A stretch of 6,245 nt of DNA from Acidobacteriota bacterium. Lineage in GTDB: Bacteria; Acidobacteriota; Vicinamibacteria; Vicinamibacterales; CAVVIG01. Below the pieces are notes generated by a model, which saw only the letters and a list, made by a program, of their open reading frames with translations, was not told the DNA's origin and searched no databases. Made by a program: the position numbers and the translations under genes. Shown here in pieces: positions 1 through 5,923 of this stretch. How positions within the stretch are numbered: the first letter of the stretch is position 1; each line of letters begins with the position of its first letter. The stretch spans positions 1 through 6,245 of the forward strand of contig QHWL01000487.1 in NCBI GenBank assembly GCA_003222555.1, in the 5' to 3' direction.

Positions 1-196
1 CCTTGAAATCCTTTCCGAATCCGTCGCCCTGAATTGTGATCGTCCGCGCCTGGTCGTTGACGGTTGCCGTGCTGACCATCGGCTTCGTCAGCGAGACTGA
101 AGCATCGCCCGATGGACCTTGGGCGCGAGCCGCGCTTGCGAACGCGAACATCGACGCAAGCGAGATGCTGTACACCAGGTTTCGAGAGTGCCCCAT
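1..196 (-). CDS. Secreted IPT/TIG-like domain protein, N-terminal part (runs off the window)
   Basis: Reading the minus strand from ATG at 196 gives 65 codons that stay open to the window edge, so the 3' end is missing. Residues 1-25 form a clear Sec signal peptide: a short polar and basic start (MGHSRN), a hydrophobic core (about LVYSISLASMFAFASA) and a signal-peptidase I site ARA|QG after residue 25. The mature part begins with a Ser/Thr-rich segment and then TITIQGDGFGKDF, which resembles the first strands of IPT/TIG immunoglobulin-like domains. An excellent ribosome binding site, GAGGAG, lies 6 bases before the ATG, which settles the start. The product should be exported to the periplasm or cell surface. 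Its role cannot be read from this fragment. The signal peptide is near certain; the TIG assignment rests on few residues. Confidence 0.8.
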   Translation of the reverse strand, partial: MGHSRNLVYSISLASMFAFASAARAQGPSGDASVSLTKPMVSTATVNDQARTITIQGDGFGKDFK

Positions 197-202
197 TTGT
201 TT

Positions 203-208
203 CTCCTC
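203..208 (-). promoter_or_regulatory. Ribosome binding site for the secreted protein
   Basis: GAGGAG on the minus strand lies 6 bases from the ATG at 196. It is the strongest Shine-Dalgarno match in the window and decides the start of this gene. Confidence 0.75.
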
Positions 209-224
209 ACCGCGTGCCGTGAAA

Positions 225-253
225 TTTATTCAACGGACTATGCTGAAGGTCAA
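225..253 (-). promoter_or_regulatory. Sigma-70-like promoter for the secreted protein gene
   Basis: On the minus strand, TTGACC (248-253, 5 of 6 consensus) and AATAAA (225-230, 4 of 6) are separated by exactly 17 bases. Transcription would start near 218, about 20 bases upstream of the ATG, with the ribosome binding site inside the leader. Spacing and placement are ideal, but the call is by eye only. Confidence 0.5.
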
Positions 254-553
254 AGAACGCTTCGGCGCCGCGGACCCAAACCAGCTATTGAGTAACGTTA
301 GTGCCGGAACCTGTTCAATACCTGCAAGCGATGTGTCGTCAGGAACTTAGGCGTCAACCTGCAACTCAGTGTTATGGTGCTGAATCGTGCAGACTGACCA
401 GTTCTGTCACGGTAAGTCGAGCGTAGATTGTCACCTCGCAACAAGAACAGAACGTCTGAGAGCCCGGCTTGGGACTCGCGAAGGGGCCATCTCGGGTCGC
501 GTTGTCTCCTATCCCGTCAAGGACTTACGGCGACCTCTCTGGTCGAGTCGCGT

Positions 554-559
554 TACAAT
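554..559 (+). promoter_or_regulatory. Possible -10 box for the mutase gene
   Basis: TACAAT (5 of 6 consensus) ends 21 bases before the mutase ATG. The -35 position about 17 bases upstream (531-536, CGACCT) is poor, so this may need an activator or be a chance match. A start site near 566 would leave a very short leader, which fits the absence of a Shine-Dalgarno sequence before 581. Confidence 0.3.
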
Positions 560-580
560 GCGAACGGCTCCGCACTGTTC

Positions 581-2173
581 ATGACCGTTCAGCACACCCC
601 ACCGCGTCACCTAGACAAGCCTGAGACAGGCGATGCGCGCACACCCGAGGATCTGGCCGGGTGGGATCCCGCCTCGGCGCTCGGATTTCCGGGCGAGTTC
701 CCGTTCACGCGCGGCATCCATCCGACGATGTACCGCGGCCGGCTGTGGACGATGCGGCAGTACGCGGGGTTCGGCACCGCGGCGGAGTCCAACGCGCGAT
801 ATCGCTATCTGCTGGCGCAAGGGGTGAACGGGTTGAGCGTCGCGTTCGATCTGCCGACGCAAATGGGGTACGACTCCGATCACGCGCTCGCCGCGGGCGA
901 GGTCGGGAAGGCCGGCGTCGCGATTGATTCGATCGAGGACATTGCGGAGCTTTTCGATCAGATTCCGCTCGACCGGGTGTCCACCTCGATGACCATCAAC
1001 GCGACGGCCATCATCCTGCTCTCACTGTACGTCGCCGTCGCGCGGCGGCAAGGCGTCGGATTGTCGGCGTTGTCGGGCACCATTCAAAACGACATCCTCA
1101 AGGAGTACGTGGCGCGCGGCACTTACATCTACCCCCCGCGTCCCGCGCTGAGAATCGTCACCGACATTTTCGCGTTCTGCGAGCGCGAGCTTCCGAACTG
1201 GAACACCATTTCCATCAGCGGCTATCACATCCGCGAAGCCGGCTCGACGGCGGTTCAGGAAGTGGCGTTCACCTTCGCGCACGCGATCGCCTACGTGCAG
1301 TCGGCGGTCGACGCGGGCCTCGACGTGAATCGGTTCGGCGAACGGATCTCGTTTTTCTTCAACGCGCACAACGATTTTCTCGACGAAATCGCGAAGTTCC
1401 GCGCGGCCCGCCGCTTGTGGGCGCGCCTCATGCGCGACCGGTTCCACGCGACCAACGCGCGCGCGCAACAACTTCGCTTCCACACCCAAACGGCCGGCAG
1501 CACGCTGACGGCGCAGCAGCCCGACAACAACATCGTCCGCGTCGCACTGCAGGCGCTGGCGGCGGTGCTCGGCGGCACGCAGTCGCTGCACTGTAACGGC
1601 CGCGACGAAGCGCTGGCGCTCCCGACCGAGGAGTCGGCGCGCATCGCGCTGCGCACGCAGCAGATCATTGCGTCGGAAAGCGGCGTGGCGAACACCGTCG
1701 ACCCGGTGGCCGGGTCCTGGGCCATCGAATCGCGCACCAACGAGATCGAGCAGGGCGCAGAAGATCTCCTCGCGCGGATCGACCGCGCCGGCGGCACGCT
1801 CGCCGCGATCGAAACCGGCTTGATTCAGCGGGAGATTCAGGAGTCGGCCTACCGCGCCCAGCGCGCCGTCGACTCTGGCGAATCGGTGGTCGTCGGCGTC
1901 AACAGGTTCAGGGAATCGGGCGTCCGCTCCCCCATCTTCAGCGTCAATCCTGAAGTCGAGCAACGGCAGGTTGCGCGCGTCCGCGGCCTTCGCGCGAGCA
2001 GAAGCGCCGAGGTGTGGCGGACGGCGATTGCGAGAGTGGTCGAGGCGGCCAAAGACGGGAGCAACCTCGTGCCGCCAATCATCGCCGCGGTCGAGGCGCA
2101 GGCAACCGTCGGCGAGATCGCCGATGCCATGCGCGCGGTTTTCGGTGAATACCGGGAAGCGGTGACCATTTGA
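581..2173 (+). CDS. Methylmalonyl-CoA mutase large (catalytic) subunit, split type without the B12 domain
   Basis: The 530-residue product is the substrate-binding TIM-barrel half of methylmalonyl-CoA mutase, which interconverts (R)-methylmalonyl-CoA and succinyl-CoA in the cytoplasm. Landmarks are [16 protein letters not shown] (49-64), [12 protein letters not shown] (89-100), [11 protein letters not shown] (167-177), YIYPPRP (182-188) and SGYHIREAG (213-221). Residues Tyr61, Arg179, His216 and Arg255 correspond, at a constant offset of 28, to Tyr89, Arg207, His244 and Arg283 of the Propionibacterium enzyme. Tyr and Arg at the first two sites favour methylmalonyl-CoA over isobutyryl-CoA mutase, which is recalled to have Phe and Gln. 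The protein ends where fused enzymes continue into the cobalamin-binding DxHxxG domain, so a separate small subunit is needed; it is not in the window. The frame is open upstream to 428, but those 51 extra residues are unlike the family, so ATG 581 is chosen. No clear Shine-Dalgarno is visible. The archaeal counterpart is called mcmA1. Confidence 0.93.
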   Translation: MTVQHTPPRHLDKPETGDARTPEDLAGWDPASALGFPGEFPFTRGIHPTMYRGRLWTMRQYAGFGTAAESNARYRYLLAQGVNGLSVAFDLPTQMGYDSDHALAAGEVGKAGVAIDSIEDIAELFDQIPLDRVSTSMTINATAIILLSLYVAVARRQGVGLSALSGTIQNDILKEYVARGTYIYPPRPALRIVTDIFAFCERELPNWNTISISGYHIREAGSTAVQEVAFTFAHAIAYVQSAVDAGLDVNRFGERISFFFNAHNDFLDEIAKFRAARRLWARLMRDRFHATNARAQQLRFHTQTAGSTLTAQQPDNNIVRVALQALAAVLGGTQSLHCNGRDEALALPTEESARIALRTQQIIASESGVANTVDPVAGSWAIESRTNEIEQGAEDLLARIDRAGGTLAAIETGLIQREIQESAYRAQRAVDSGESVVVGVNRFRESGVRSPIFSVNPEVEQRQVARVRGLRASRSAEVWRTAIARVVEAAKDGSNLVPPIIAAVEAQATVGEIADAMRAVFGEYREAVTI

Positions 2174-2203
2174 ACAAAAGCTCTACCACGGAGGTCACGG
2201 AGG

Positions 2204-2269
2204 CGAACGGAGGTCACGGTTTCTTCATTGGAAAGATCCGTGTCCTCCGTATTTTTCCTCCGTGTCCTC
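2204..2269 (+). repeat. 66-bp direct repeat, copy 1
   Basis: This is the first of two tandem copies, with period 84. It contains its own stem: CGGAGGTCACGG pairs with CCGTGTCCTCCG (one mismatch) around an 18-base loop, and it ends in a second CCTCCGTGTCCTC block. It differs from copy 2 at two positions (A for T in the loop, T for C in the TATTTTT run). Confidence 0.85.
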
Positions 2270-2287
2270 TCGAGAAGCGGTACAAAA

Positions 2288-2353
2288 CGAACGGAGGTCA
2301 CGGTTTCTTCATTGGTAAGATCCGTGTCCTCCGTATCTTTCCTCCGTGTCCTC
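2288..2353 (+). repeat. 66-bp direct repeat, copy 2
   Basis: The second copy is identical to the first over 64 of 66 bases and has the same internal stem. Between the copies lies an 18-base spacer (2270-2287) not shared with the repeat. The near identity points to a recent duplication or to gene conversion. Confidence 0.85.
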
Positions 2354-2383
2354 CGTGGTAGCGTTTCTACTCAGAATCCCACA

Positions 2384-3028
2384 ATGTCAGAGTCTTTACT
2401 CTCGGTCTCGAATCTCACGACGGTCTTCGACCTGCCCTCGGGGCCCGTCCCGGCCGTCGACGATGTGAGCTTCGAGATTCGGGCGGGCGAGACGCTGGGA
2501 CTGGTGGGCGAGTCGGGCAGCGGCAAGTCGGTGAGCGCGCTGTCGATCATGCGGCTCGTGCAGCCGCCGGGACGCATCGCGAGGGGCAGCCTGCGCTTCA
2601 AGGGGCGCGAGCTGCTCGCGCTGCCCGAGTCGGAAATGCGGGCGGTTCGCGGCGCCGACATCTCGCTCATTTTTCAGGAGCCGATGACCGCTCTCAACCC
2701 GGTCTTCACGATTGGCGATCAACTCGGGGAGACACTCCTGGTCCACGGCCTGGCAACGCGCCGCGAAGCAGGGGCCAAGGCAGTCGAGGATTCCAGACGC
2801 CTCCTCGCGCGTCAGCGATTATCCGCACCAGCTGTCGGGCGGCATGCGGCAGCGTGTGCTCATCGCCATGGCGATCGCGTGTCGGCCCTCGCTCGTCATC
2901 GCCGACGAACCGACCACGGCGCTCGACGTGACGATTCAAGCGCAGATCCTCGACTTGCTTCGCGAGATGAAGTCGGCGTTCAGTCTGTCGCTGCTGCTCA
3001 TCACGCACGACCTCGGCGTGATCGCTGA
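2384..3028 (+). CDS. OppD/DppD-like ATPase, N-terminal fragment (family frame to 2788)
   Basis: The ATG at 2384 begins [15 protein letters not shown], a typical start for peptide-importer ATPases. The frame is open further upstream to 2228, but that part is translated repeat and is excluded. Residues 1-135 are genuine: the first beta-strand, the Walker A loop GESGSGKS (42-49) and the Q-loop [10 protein letters not shown] (97-106), a wording typical of the oligopeptide/dipeptide and nickel importer ATPases. From residue 136 to the stop the sequence ([11 protein letters not shown] onward) is out of frame, low in hydrophobic residues and rich in Arg and His, as expected for antiframe reading of GC-rich DNA. 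This fragment alone could not hydrolyse ATP, because the signature motif and catalytic Glu are missing. Confidence 0.75.
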   Translation: MSESLLSVSNLTTVFDLPSGPVPAVDDVSFEIRAGETLGLVGESGSGKSVSALSIMRLVQPPGRIARGSLRFKGRELLALPESEMRAVRGADISLIFQEPMTALNPVFTIGDQLGETLLVHGLATRREAGAKAVEDSRRLLARQRLSAPAVGRHAAACAHRHGDRVSALARHRRRTDHGARRDDSSADPRLASRDEVGVQSVAAAHHARPRRDR

Positions 3029-3419
3029 AACCGCCGATCGCGTCGCGGTGATGTACGCCGGCCGTATCGTCGAAGCAGGGCCGGTGCGCGCGATCTTTCG
3101 CGAGCCGCAGCACCCTTACACGCGCGGGTTGCTCGCCTCGATTCCCGGCGGCGCGCCCGGTCGCCGGCTGCGCGCGATTGAAGGCACGGTGCCCATGCTC
3201 GGCGCGCTGCCGCCCGGTTGCGCGTTCAATCCACGCTGTCCCGATCGCTTCGAGCCGTGCACGTCGGCGCCACCGCCGGAGTACGCGGTCGGCGGCGACC
3301 ACGGGGCGCGGTGTTATCTGCACGACCCTGTCTGGCTGAAGACGATCCGGCTAAAGCCGGACACTACGTCGGACACGCCGTCGGCTCATGGCGGACGTCA
3401 CGAGGCGGGTTCTCGCTGA
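2790..3419 (+). CDS. OppD/DppD-like ATPase, C-terminal fragment
   Basis: From 2790 the frame encodes the rest of the ATPase, counted here from Ile 1: signature LSGGM (15-19), Walker B LVIADEP (35-41), the D-loop region ALDVT (44-48) and the switch His73 (ITHDLGV). The tail is the family's C-terminal oligopeptide-importer motif, [11 protein letters not shown] (105-115) followed by cysteines 144, 150, 157 and 175 in [13 protein letters not shown] context. The frame is open back to an ATG at 2712, but those 26 codons overlap the N-terminal fragment and are not homologous. The last 25 or so residues (from about TIRLKPDTT) come from a palindromic repeat rather than from the family. The stop TGA shares its A with the ATG of the next gene, which indicates translational coupling. 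Confidence 0.75.
   Translation: MPDASSRVSDYPHQLSGGMRQRVLIAMAIACRPSLVIADEPTTALDVTIQAQILDLLREMKSAFSLSLLLITHDLGVIAETADRVAVMYAGRIVEAGPVRAIFREPQHPYTRGLLASIPGGAPGRRLRAIEGTVPMLGALPPGCAFNPRCPDRFEPCTSAPPPEYAVGGDHGARCYLHDPVWLKTIRLKPDTTSDTPSAHGGRHEAGSR
3346..3361. repeat. Palindromic repeat TCCGGCTAAAGCCGGA inside the ATPase 3' end
   Basis: The 7-base arms TCCGGCT and AGCCGGA are perfect reverse complements around AA. Read in the gene's frame the surrounding bases give RLKPDTT; in another frame they give AKAGHYV. I recall both strings as frequent read-throughs of a dispersed palindromic repeat in Vicinamibacteria-like Acidobacteriota genomes. It appears to have been inserted at, and to have lengthened, the 3' end of the ATPase gene. 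Confidence 0.6.
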
Positions 3420-4255
3420 TGGCGCTCGTTGAAGTTTCCCATCTCGTCAAACACTTCGTGCGCAACGCCGGCCTGTTCCGGAAGGGCACGGTCGTCAAGG
3501 CGGTCGACGACGTGAGCTTCACGATTGAGGAAGGGGAAACCTTCGGGCTCGTCGGCGAATCGGGCAGCGGAAAGACGACGACCGGGCGCTGCATGCTCCG
3601 GCTCATCGACCCCACGTCGGGCGAAGTACGGGTCCGGGGCGAGAACGTTCTCGCCTTTTCGCGCCGGCGCCTACGCGAGGCGCGGCGCGATATGCAAATC
3701 GTCTTTCAGGATCCGTACTCGTCGCTCAACCCGCGCATGCGCGCGCGACAGATCGTCGAGGAGCCGCTCATCATCCACCGCCTGGGTGACCGCAGGGCGC
3801 GGCGCGATCGGGTCGCCGAGCTCTTTCACCTCGTCGGCCTCGACCCGACGCACCTCGACCGCTATCCGCACCAATTCAGCGGAGGTCAGCGTCAGCGAAT
3901 CGGCCTGGCTCGCGCGCTGGCTCTCCATCCCTCATTCGTCATCCTCGACGAGCCGGTGTCGGCGCTGGACGTGTCGGTGCAGGCGCAAGTCGTCAATCTG
4001 CTGATGGACCTTCAACAGCAGCTGAAGCTCACCTATCTCTTCATCGCGCACGATCTCCGGCTCGTTCAGCACATCTGCAGCCGCGTCGCGGTGATGTATC
4101 TGGGACGGCTCGTGGAGATGGCACCGGCTGCCTCGCTCTTCGCCGCGCCGCAGCACGCTTACACGCGCGCGCTGTTGGCGGCGCTTGCGCCGCTTGAGGT
4201 CGGCGGCGACGTTACGGTTGGGGTAGGGCGGATTGGATTCGCGCTTCAAGTTTGA
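3419..4255 (+). CDS. OppF/DppF-type ABC transporter ATPase, C-terminus replaced
   Basis: The 278-residue product is the second ATPase of a peptide-type importer, which would pair with the OppD-like protein on the inner face of the membrane. Motifs are Walker A GESGSGKT (46-53), Q-loop Gln97 in [12 protein letters not shown], signature FSGGQ (153-157), Walker B FVILDEP (173-179, catalytic Glu178), ALDVSV (182-187) and switch His211. The family pattern holds to about residue 256 ([13 protein letters not shown]). Family members then continue some 50-70 residues with a Cys-containing PSGC..HPRCP tail. Here the frame instead ends in [19 protein letters not shown], which is the antisense of the convergent small gene. 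ATG 3419 overlaps the previous stop (TGATG), with GAGG at 3402-3405 as a distant ribosome binding site. The nucleotide-binding core is complete, so residual activity cannot be excluded. The transported solute cannot be told. Confidence 0.85.
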   Translation: MALVEVSHLVKHFVRNAGLFRKGTVVKAVDDVSFTIEEGETFGLVGESGSGKTTTGRCMLRLIDPTSGEVRVRGENVLAFSRRRLREARRDMQIVFQDPYSSLNPRMRARQIVEEPLIIHRLGDRRARRDRVAELFHLVGLDPTHLDRYPHQFSGGQRQRIGLARALALHPSFVILDEPVSALDVSVQAQVVNLLMDLQQQLKLTYLFIAHDLRLVQHICSRVAVMYLGRLVEMAPAASLFAAPQHAYTRALLAALAPLEVGGDVTVGVGRIGFALQV

Positions 4256-4480
4256 AGGATCGTCGCGGAACAGCGGGCGCGGATCGTAAGGATGGTGCTC
4301 ATCGAACGGCACGTTGTCCACGGGCGAGTCGAGTGGCACCGGGATGGCCCAGCCCTCGGCCAGAAATAGCGCGCCGATGCTGTTGCCGACTTCGTATTGA
4401 TTACCGGGTTCAAAACGGTCCACCCGTATTCCGTCGATACTCGACATGGGGGGACGCTGGACGACTTCTATACGAATCAA
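3932..4480 (-). CDS. Small unrecognised protein (real part about residues 1-96, 3' end lost)
   Basis: The frame begins at TTG 4480, right after an in-frame TAA, and reads [17 protein letters not shown]; the first ATG (4447, residue 12) would remove a plausible N-terminus. Residues 1-96 look like a genuine protein: a hydrophobic and acidic pattern with [29 protein letters not shown] (20-48), then a charged tail ([18 protein letters not shown]). I have an impression of similar small proteins in Acidobacteria but know no function, and no catalytic motif is visible. Beyond about residue 96 ([11 protein letters not shown] onward) the frame is antisense to the OppF-like gene and is Arg/His-rich shadow, open to a stop at 3932. 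The natural stop has apparently been deleted. Transcription is from the plus-strand gene's opposite direction, so the two 3' ends overlap by 324 bases. Confidence 0.6.
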   Translation of the reverse strand: MIRIEVVQRPPMSSIDGIRVDRFEPGNQYEVGNSIGALFLAEGWAIPVPLDSPVDNVPFDEHHPYDPRPLFRDDPSNLKRESNPPYPNRNVAADLKRRKRRQQRARVSVLRRGEERGSRCHLHEPSQIHHRDAAADVLNEPEIVRDEEIGELQLLLKVHQQIDDLRLHRHVQRRHRLVEDDE

Positions 4481-4531
4481 CGCTTATGGCCCGCCATATG
4501 GGCTTTCAACAGCAATGATGGTACCAACAAC

Positions 4532-4547
4532 CACTAAAATATTAGTG
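4532..4547. repeat. Short palindrome CACTAA-AATA-TTAGTG
   Basis: Six-base arms flank a four-base centre and overlap the possible -10 box of the small gene. The size and position would suit an operator, but palindromes this short arise by chance in AT-rich DNA. Confidence 0.35.
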
Positions 4548-4565
4548 CCGTAATGAATTGGCCAA
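4536..4565 (-). promoter_or_regulatory. Possible promoter of the small unrecognised gene
   Basis: On the minus strand TTGGCC (4560-4565) and TATTTT (4536-4541) are 18 bases apart, each 4 of 6 to consensus, in a locally AT-rich stretch. Transcription would start near 4529 with a leader of about 48 bases to the TTG at 4480. The hexamer matches are weak. Confidence 0.3.
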
Positions 4566-4576
4566 CCGTTTCGATT

Positions 4577-4607
4577 AAAAAATTGAAAATTGCTCGCTTG
4601 CGACGAG
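4577..4607 (-). terminator. Weak Rho-independent-like terminator after the MacB/LolD-type ATPase
   Basis: About 48 bases past the TAG of the 4655-5341 gene, the minus strand has a small CTCG...CGAG stem (4593-4607) followed by AATTTTCAATTTTTT. The stem has only four pairs and the main T-run starts about 10 bases after it, so termination would be inefficient. Confidence 0.3.
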
Positions 4608-4654
4608 ACGCTGGCCCACCTTTCGTAACTTGTGAAAATAGCGTGTAAATTCCG

Positions 4655-5341
4655 CTAGGCCGCCCTTCGGATGTCGTTCTCGACTTGACCGTCGCGGAGG
4701 TGGATCGAACGGTAGGCGAACGCCGCAACGTCGGCTTCGTGCGTCACCAGAAGAATCGTATTGCCCGCCTTGTGAAGACGCTCGAAGAGGCCCATGATCT
4801 CGCTGCCGGTCTTGGAATCGAGATTACCGGTCGGTTCGTCGGCCAGCAGGATCGATGGGTTATTGACCAGCGCACGTGCGATCGCGACGCGCTGACGCTG
4901 ACCGCCCGATAGCTCGTTGGGCCGATGGCTCATCCGTGGGGTAAGCTCGACTTTCTCGAGTGCCTGCCGGGCGCGGTCCCGTCGCTCCTTCGCCACGACG
5001 CCGGCATATACCAGAGGCAGCTCGACGTTATGGAGCGCGGTCGCGCGCGGCAGCAGGTTGAACGTCTGAAAGATGAAGCCGATCTCCTCGTTTCGGATGC
5101 GCGCCAGCTCGTTGTCGTTCATCTGGCCCACCTGCTTGCCGTTGAGCAAGTACGAGCCTTTGCTCGGTGTGTCGAGGCAGCCGATGAGATTCATCAGGGT
5201 CGATTTGCCCGAGCCGGACGGCCCCATAATCGCCACGTACTCACCGCGCTCAATCGTAATCGTGACACCGCGGAGCGCGTGGATCTCCTCGGACCCCATA
5301 ACGTAGGTTTTCCAGAGATCGACGGTTTCAATCAAGGCCAT
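4655..5341 (-). CDS. ABC transporter ATP-binding protein, MacB/LolD family
   Basis: The intact 228-residue ATPase has the usual family length. Motifs in order are Walker [10 protein letters not shown] (40-48), Q-loop Gln92 in [10 protein letters not shown], signature LSGGQ (144-148), Walker B ILLADEP (164-170, catalytic Glu169), D-loop NLDS (173-176) and switch His201 (VTHEAD). The N-terminus ([22 protein letters not shown]) and the phrase [14 protein letters not shown] are characteristic of MacB/LolD-type ATPases. These power mechanotransmission complexes at the inner membrane, for example macrolide or peptide efflux, lipoprotein release or cell-division-linked systems. Such ATPases work with FtsX/MacB-type permeases; none is found upstream or downstream within the window, so the exact system is open. 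ATG 5341 is chosen because the sequence [13 protein letters not shown] begins at the family's usual place. The Shine-Dalgarno is poor. The J-domain gene ends 54 bp upstream on the same strand, so co-transcription is plausible. Confidence 0.92.
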   Translation of the reverse strand: MALIETVDLWKTYVMGSEEIHALRGVTITIERGEYVAIMGPSGSGKSTLMNLIGCLDTPSKGSYLLNGKQVGQMNDNELARIRNEEIGFIFQTFNLLPRATALHNVELPLVYAGVVAKERRDRARQALEKVELTPRMSHRPNELSGGQRQRVAIARALVNNPSILLADEPTGNLDSKTGSEIMGLFERLHKAGNTILLVTHEADVAAFAYRSIHLRDGQVENDIRRAA

Positions 5342-5395
5342 TACGGTTCTAGATACGAAAGGCAGAGGCGCATGTTCCGTGCGGTGTCGAGACGC

Positions 5396-5923
5396 TTACT
5401 TTGCCTCGCGGAGCCGCGCCAGGAGACCCTTGGCGAGGGTGGGTGCGTCGGTCGGCACGTGGGCGTCCCAGTTGCGCGCGTCCATCGGAATGAGCGTGAT
5501 CCTGCGGCCCCGCGTCTTCCGGCGCTGCTCGGCAATTGATTTGGCCAGCTCCTCGGGTGGCGCCATGGATGAGCCCATCAGGATCACGCAAATCTCGTCG
5601 TTACCCGGCTCGGCCTCGCCCCATTTACCGGCGCGCGCCCAGGCGTCGGCCACCGCCGCGCCGTCCACGCGCGAGATACACTGACCCAGCAGGCGCGGCC
5701 CTTTAGCGCGACCGCGTCCGAAGAGCTTGGGCTTGGGCGCCCACGCGATGTCGAACCCGCGGGCTTTCGCCTCGTCATAATCAGTATTCGCCCGCGCGAG
5801 GGCATGGCGAAATCGGCTGATCGTCGCGGTCCTTACGAACTCGTCGCGGCTGAGTCGTTCTTGAAAGAATTGGGGCCCTTTCGCCCCTTCATGCTGTGCC
5901 GTCGACGGCCCAGGCGACGGTGC
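5396..5923 (-). CDS. C-terminal domain of the J-domain protein, function unknown
   Basis: This frame continues the J-protein for 175 residues and is open further upstream only as antisense or antiframe sequence. Counted from 5923, it has a short linker (APSPGPSTAQHEGAKG), then FFQERLSRDEFVRTATISRFRHAL, a segment with KPKLFGRGRAKGPRLLG, and a compact alternating strand-helix-strand part: EICVILMGSS, a helix APPEELAKSIAEQRR, RRITLIPMDARNWDAH and a final helix TLAKGLLARLREA. The pattern suggests a small alpha/beta (Rossmann-like) fold, with MGSS and PMDARNW as possible pocket residues; this is inference. A GTG at 5668 (VDGAAVADAW) could restart translation and would yield 90 residues, but it falls inside the domain and has no evident ribosome binding site. 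Confidence 0.65.
   Translation of the reverse strand, partial: APSPGPSTAQHEGAKGPQFFQERLSRDEFVRTATISRFRHALARANTDYDEAKARGFDIAWAPKPKLFGRGRAKGPRLLGQCISRVDGAAVADAWARAGKWGEAEPGNDEICVILMGSSMAPPEELAKSIAEQRRKTRGRRITLIPMDARNWDAHVPTDAPTLAKGLLARLREAK

Larger units (their letters stand above)
197..580. other. Divergent intergenic region
   Basis: These 384 bases separate the divergently transcribed secreted-protein and mutase genes. They hold the promoter and ribosome binding site listed for the minus-strand gene and a weak -10 box for the mutase. I looked for a cobalamin riboswitch, because the neighbour is a B12-dependent mutase family, and saw no B12-box-like motif. Open frames crossing the region give no recognisable protein. 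The stretch 254-550 holds nothing else that I can support. Confidence 0.55.
2184..2360. repeat. Repeat element with 20-bp inverted ends (CACGGAGG family)
   Basis: The 211-base gap between the mutase and the ATPase gene is mostly this element. The left end (2184-2203) and right end (2341-2360) are reverse complements over 20 bases with a single mismatch, and both contain the unit CACGGAGG. A weaker match continues outward (AAAAGC at the left, GCGTTT at the right), so the whole 177 bp could fold as one long hairpin. No flanking target-site duplication is evident and no protein is encoded. I recall similar CACGGAGG/CCTCCGTG units scattered in genomes of Acidobacteria and relatives; that is memory, not a search. 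A role as transcription attenuator between the two genes is possible but not shown. Confidence 0.75.
2384..3419 (+). pseudogene. Frameshifted OppD/DppD-type ABC transporter ATPase gene
   Basis: Two frames together make one peptide-importer ATPase. Frame one carries residues 1-135, ending KAVE with GTCGAG at 2783-2788. Homology resumes in the next frame at 2790 with [18 protein letters not shown]. In the family these blocks are joined by about six residues (typically LLELVG or similar), so a net loss of 17 bases is inferred: 1036 bases plus 17 equals 351 codons, which is 350 residues and a normal family length. Unless the break is an assembly error, translation from 2384 leaves the family frame and stops at 3028, producing a protein with a Walker A motif but no signature motif or Walker B. 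The downstream partner gene is also damaged, which supports real decay of the pair. Confidence 0.8.

Noticed and set aside
36..350. Plus-strand open frame across the secreted-protein gene and its promoter
   Set aside because: It is antisense to a frame with an excellent signal peptide and ribosome binding site, and its product has no family-like features.
428..580. Upstream extension of the mutase frame by 51 residues
   Set aside because: The added residues ([12 protein letters not shown] onward) are unlike mutase N-termini, and a plausible -10 box lies inside this stretch. ATG 581 fits the family.
197..580. Cobalamin riboswitch upstream of the mutase
   Set aside because: No B12-box-like sequence or extended stem arrangement could be recognised in the 384 bases.
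1022..1963. Long minus-strand open frame (313 codons) inside the mutase gene
   Set aside because: It is antisense to a clearly conserved coding region, Arg/Asp/Ala-rich, with no recognisable motif. This is typical shadow coding in GC-rich DNA.
2184..2360. CRISPR-like array
   Set aside because: There are only two copies, 66 bp long with an 18-bp gap, each internally palindromic, and no cas gene. This is not CRISPR architecture.
2184..2360. Complete insertion sequence or clear MITE
   Set aside because: Inverted ends are present, but there is no transposase and no evident target-site duplication, so mobility by transposition cannot be claimed.
2170..2361. A 63-codon frame across the repeat element
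   Set aside because: It is simply the translated duplication (the same NGGHGFFIG segment appears twice). It is explained by the DNA repeat and not by a protein.
4925..5539. Plus-strand 204-codon frame
   Set aside because: It is antisense to the intact MacB/LolD-type ATPase with all its nucleotide-binding motifs.
5584..5805. Minus-strand 73-codon frame starting MPSRGRIL
   Set aside because: It lies in another frame of the same strand over the conserved C-terminal domain of the J-protein, and it is Arg/Pro/Ser-rich without motifs.
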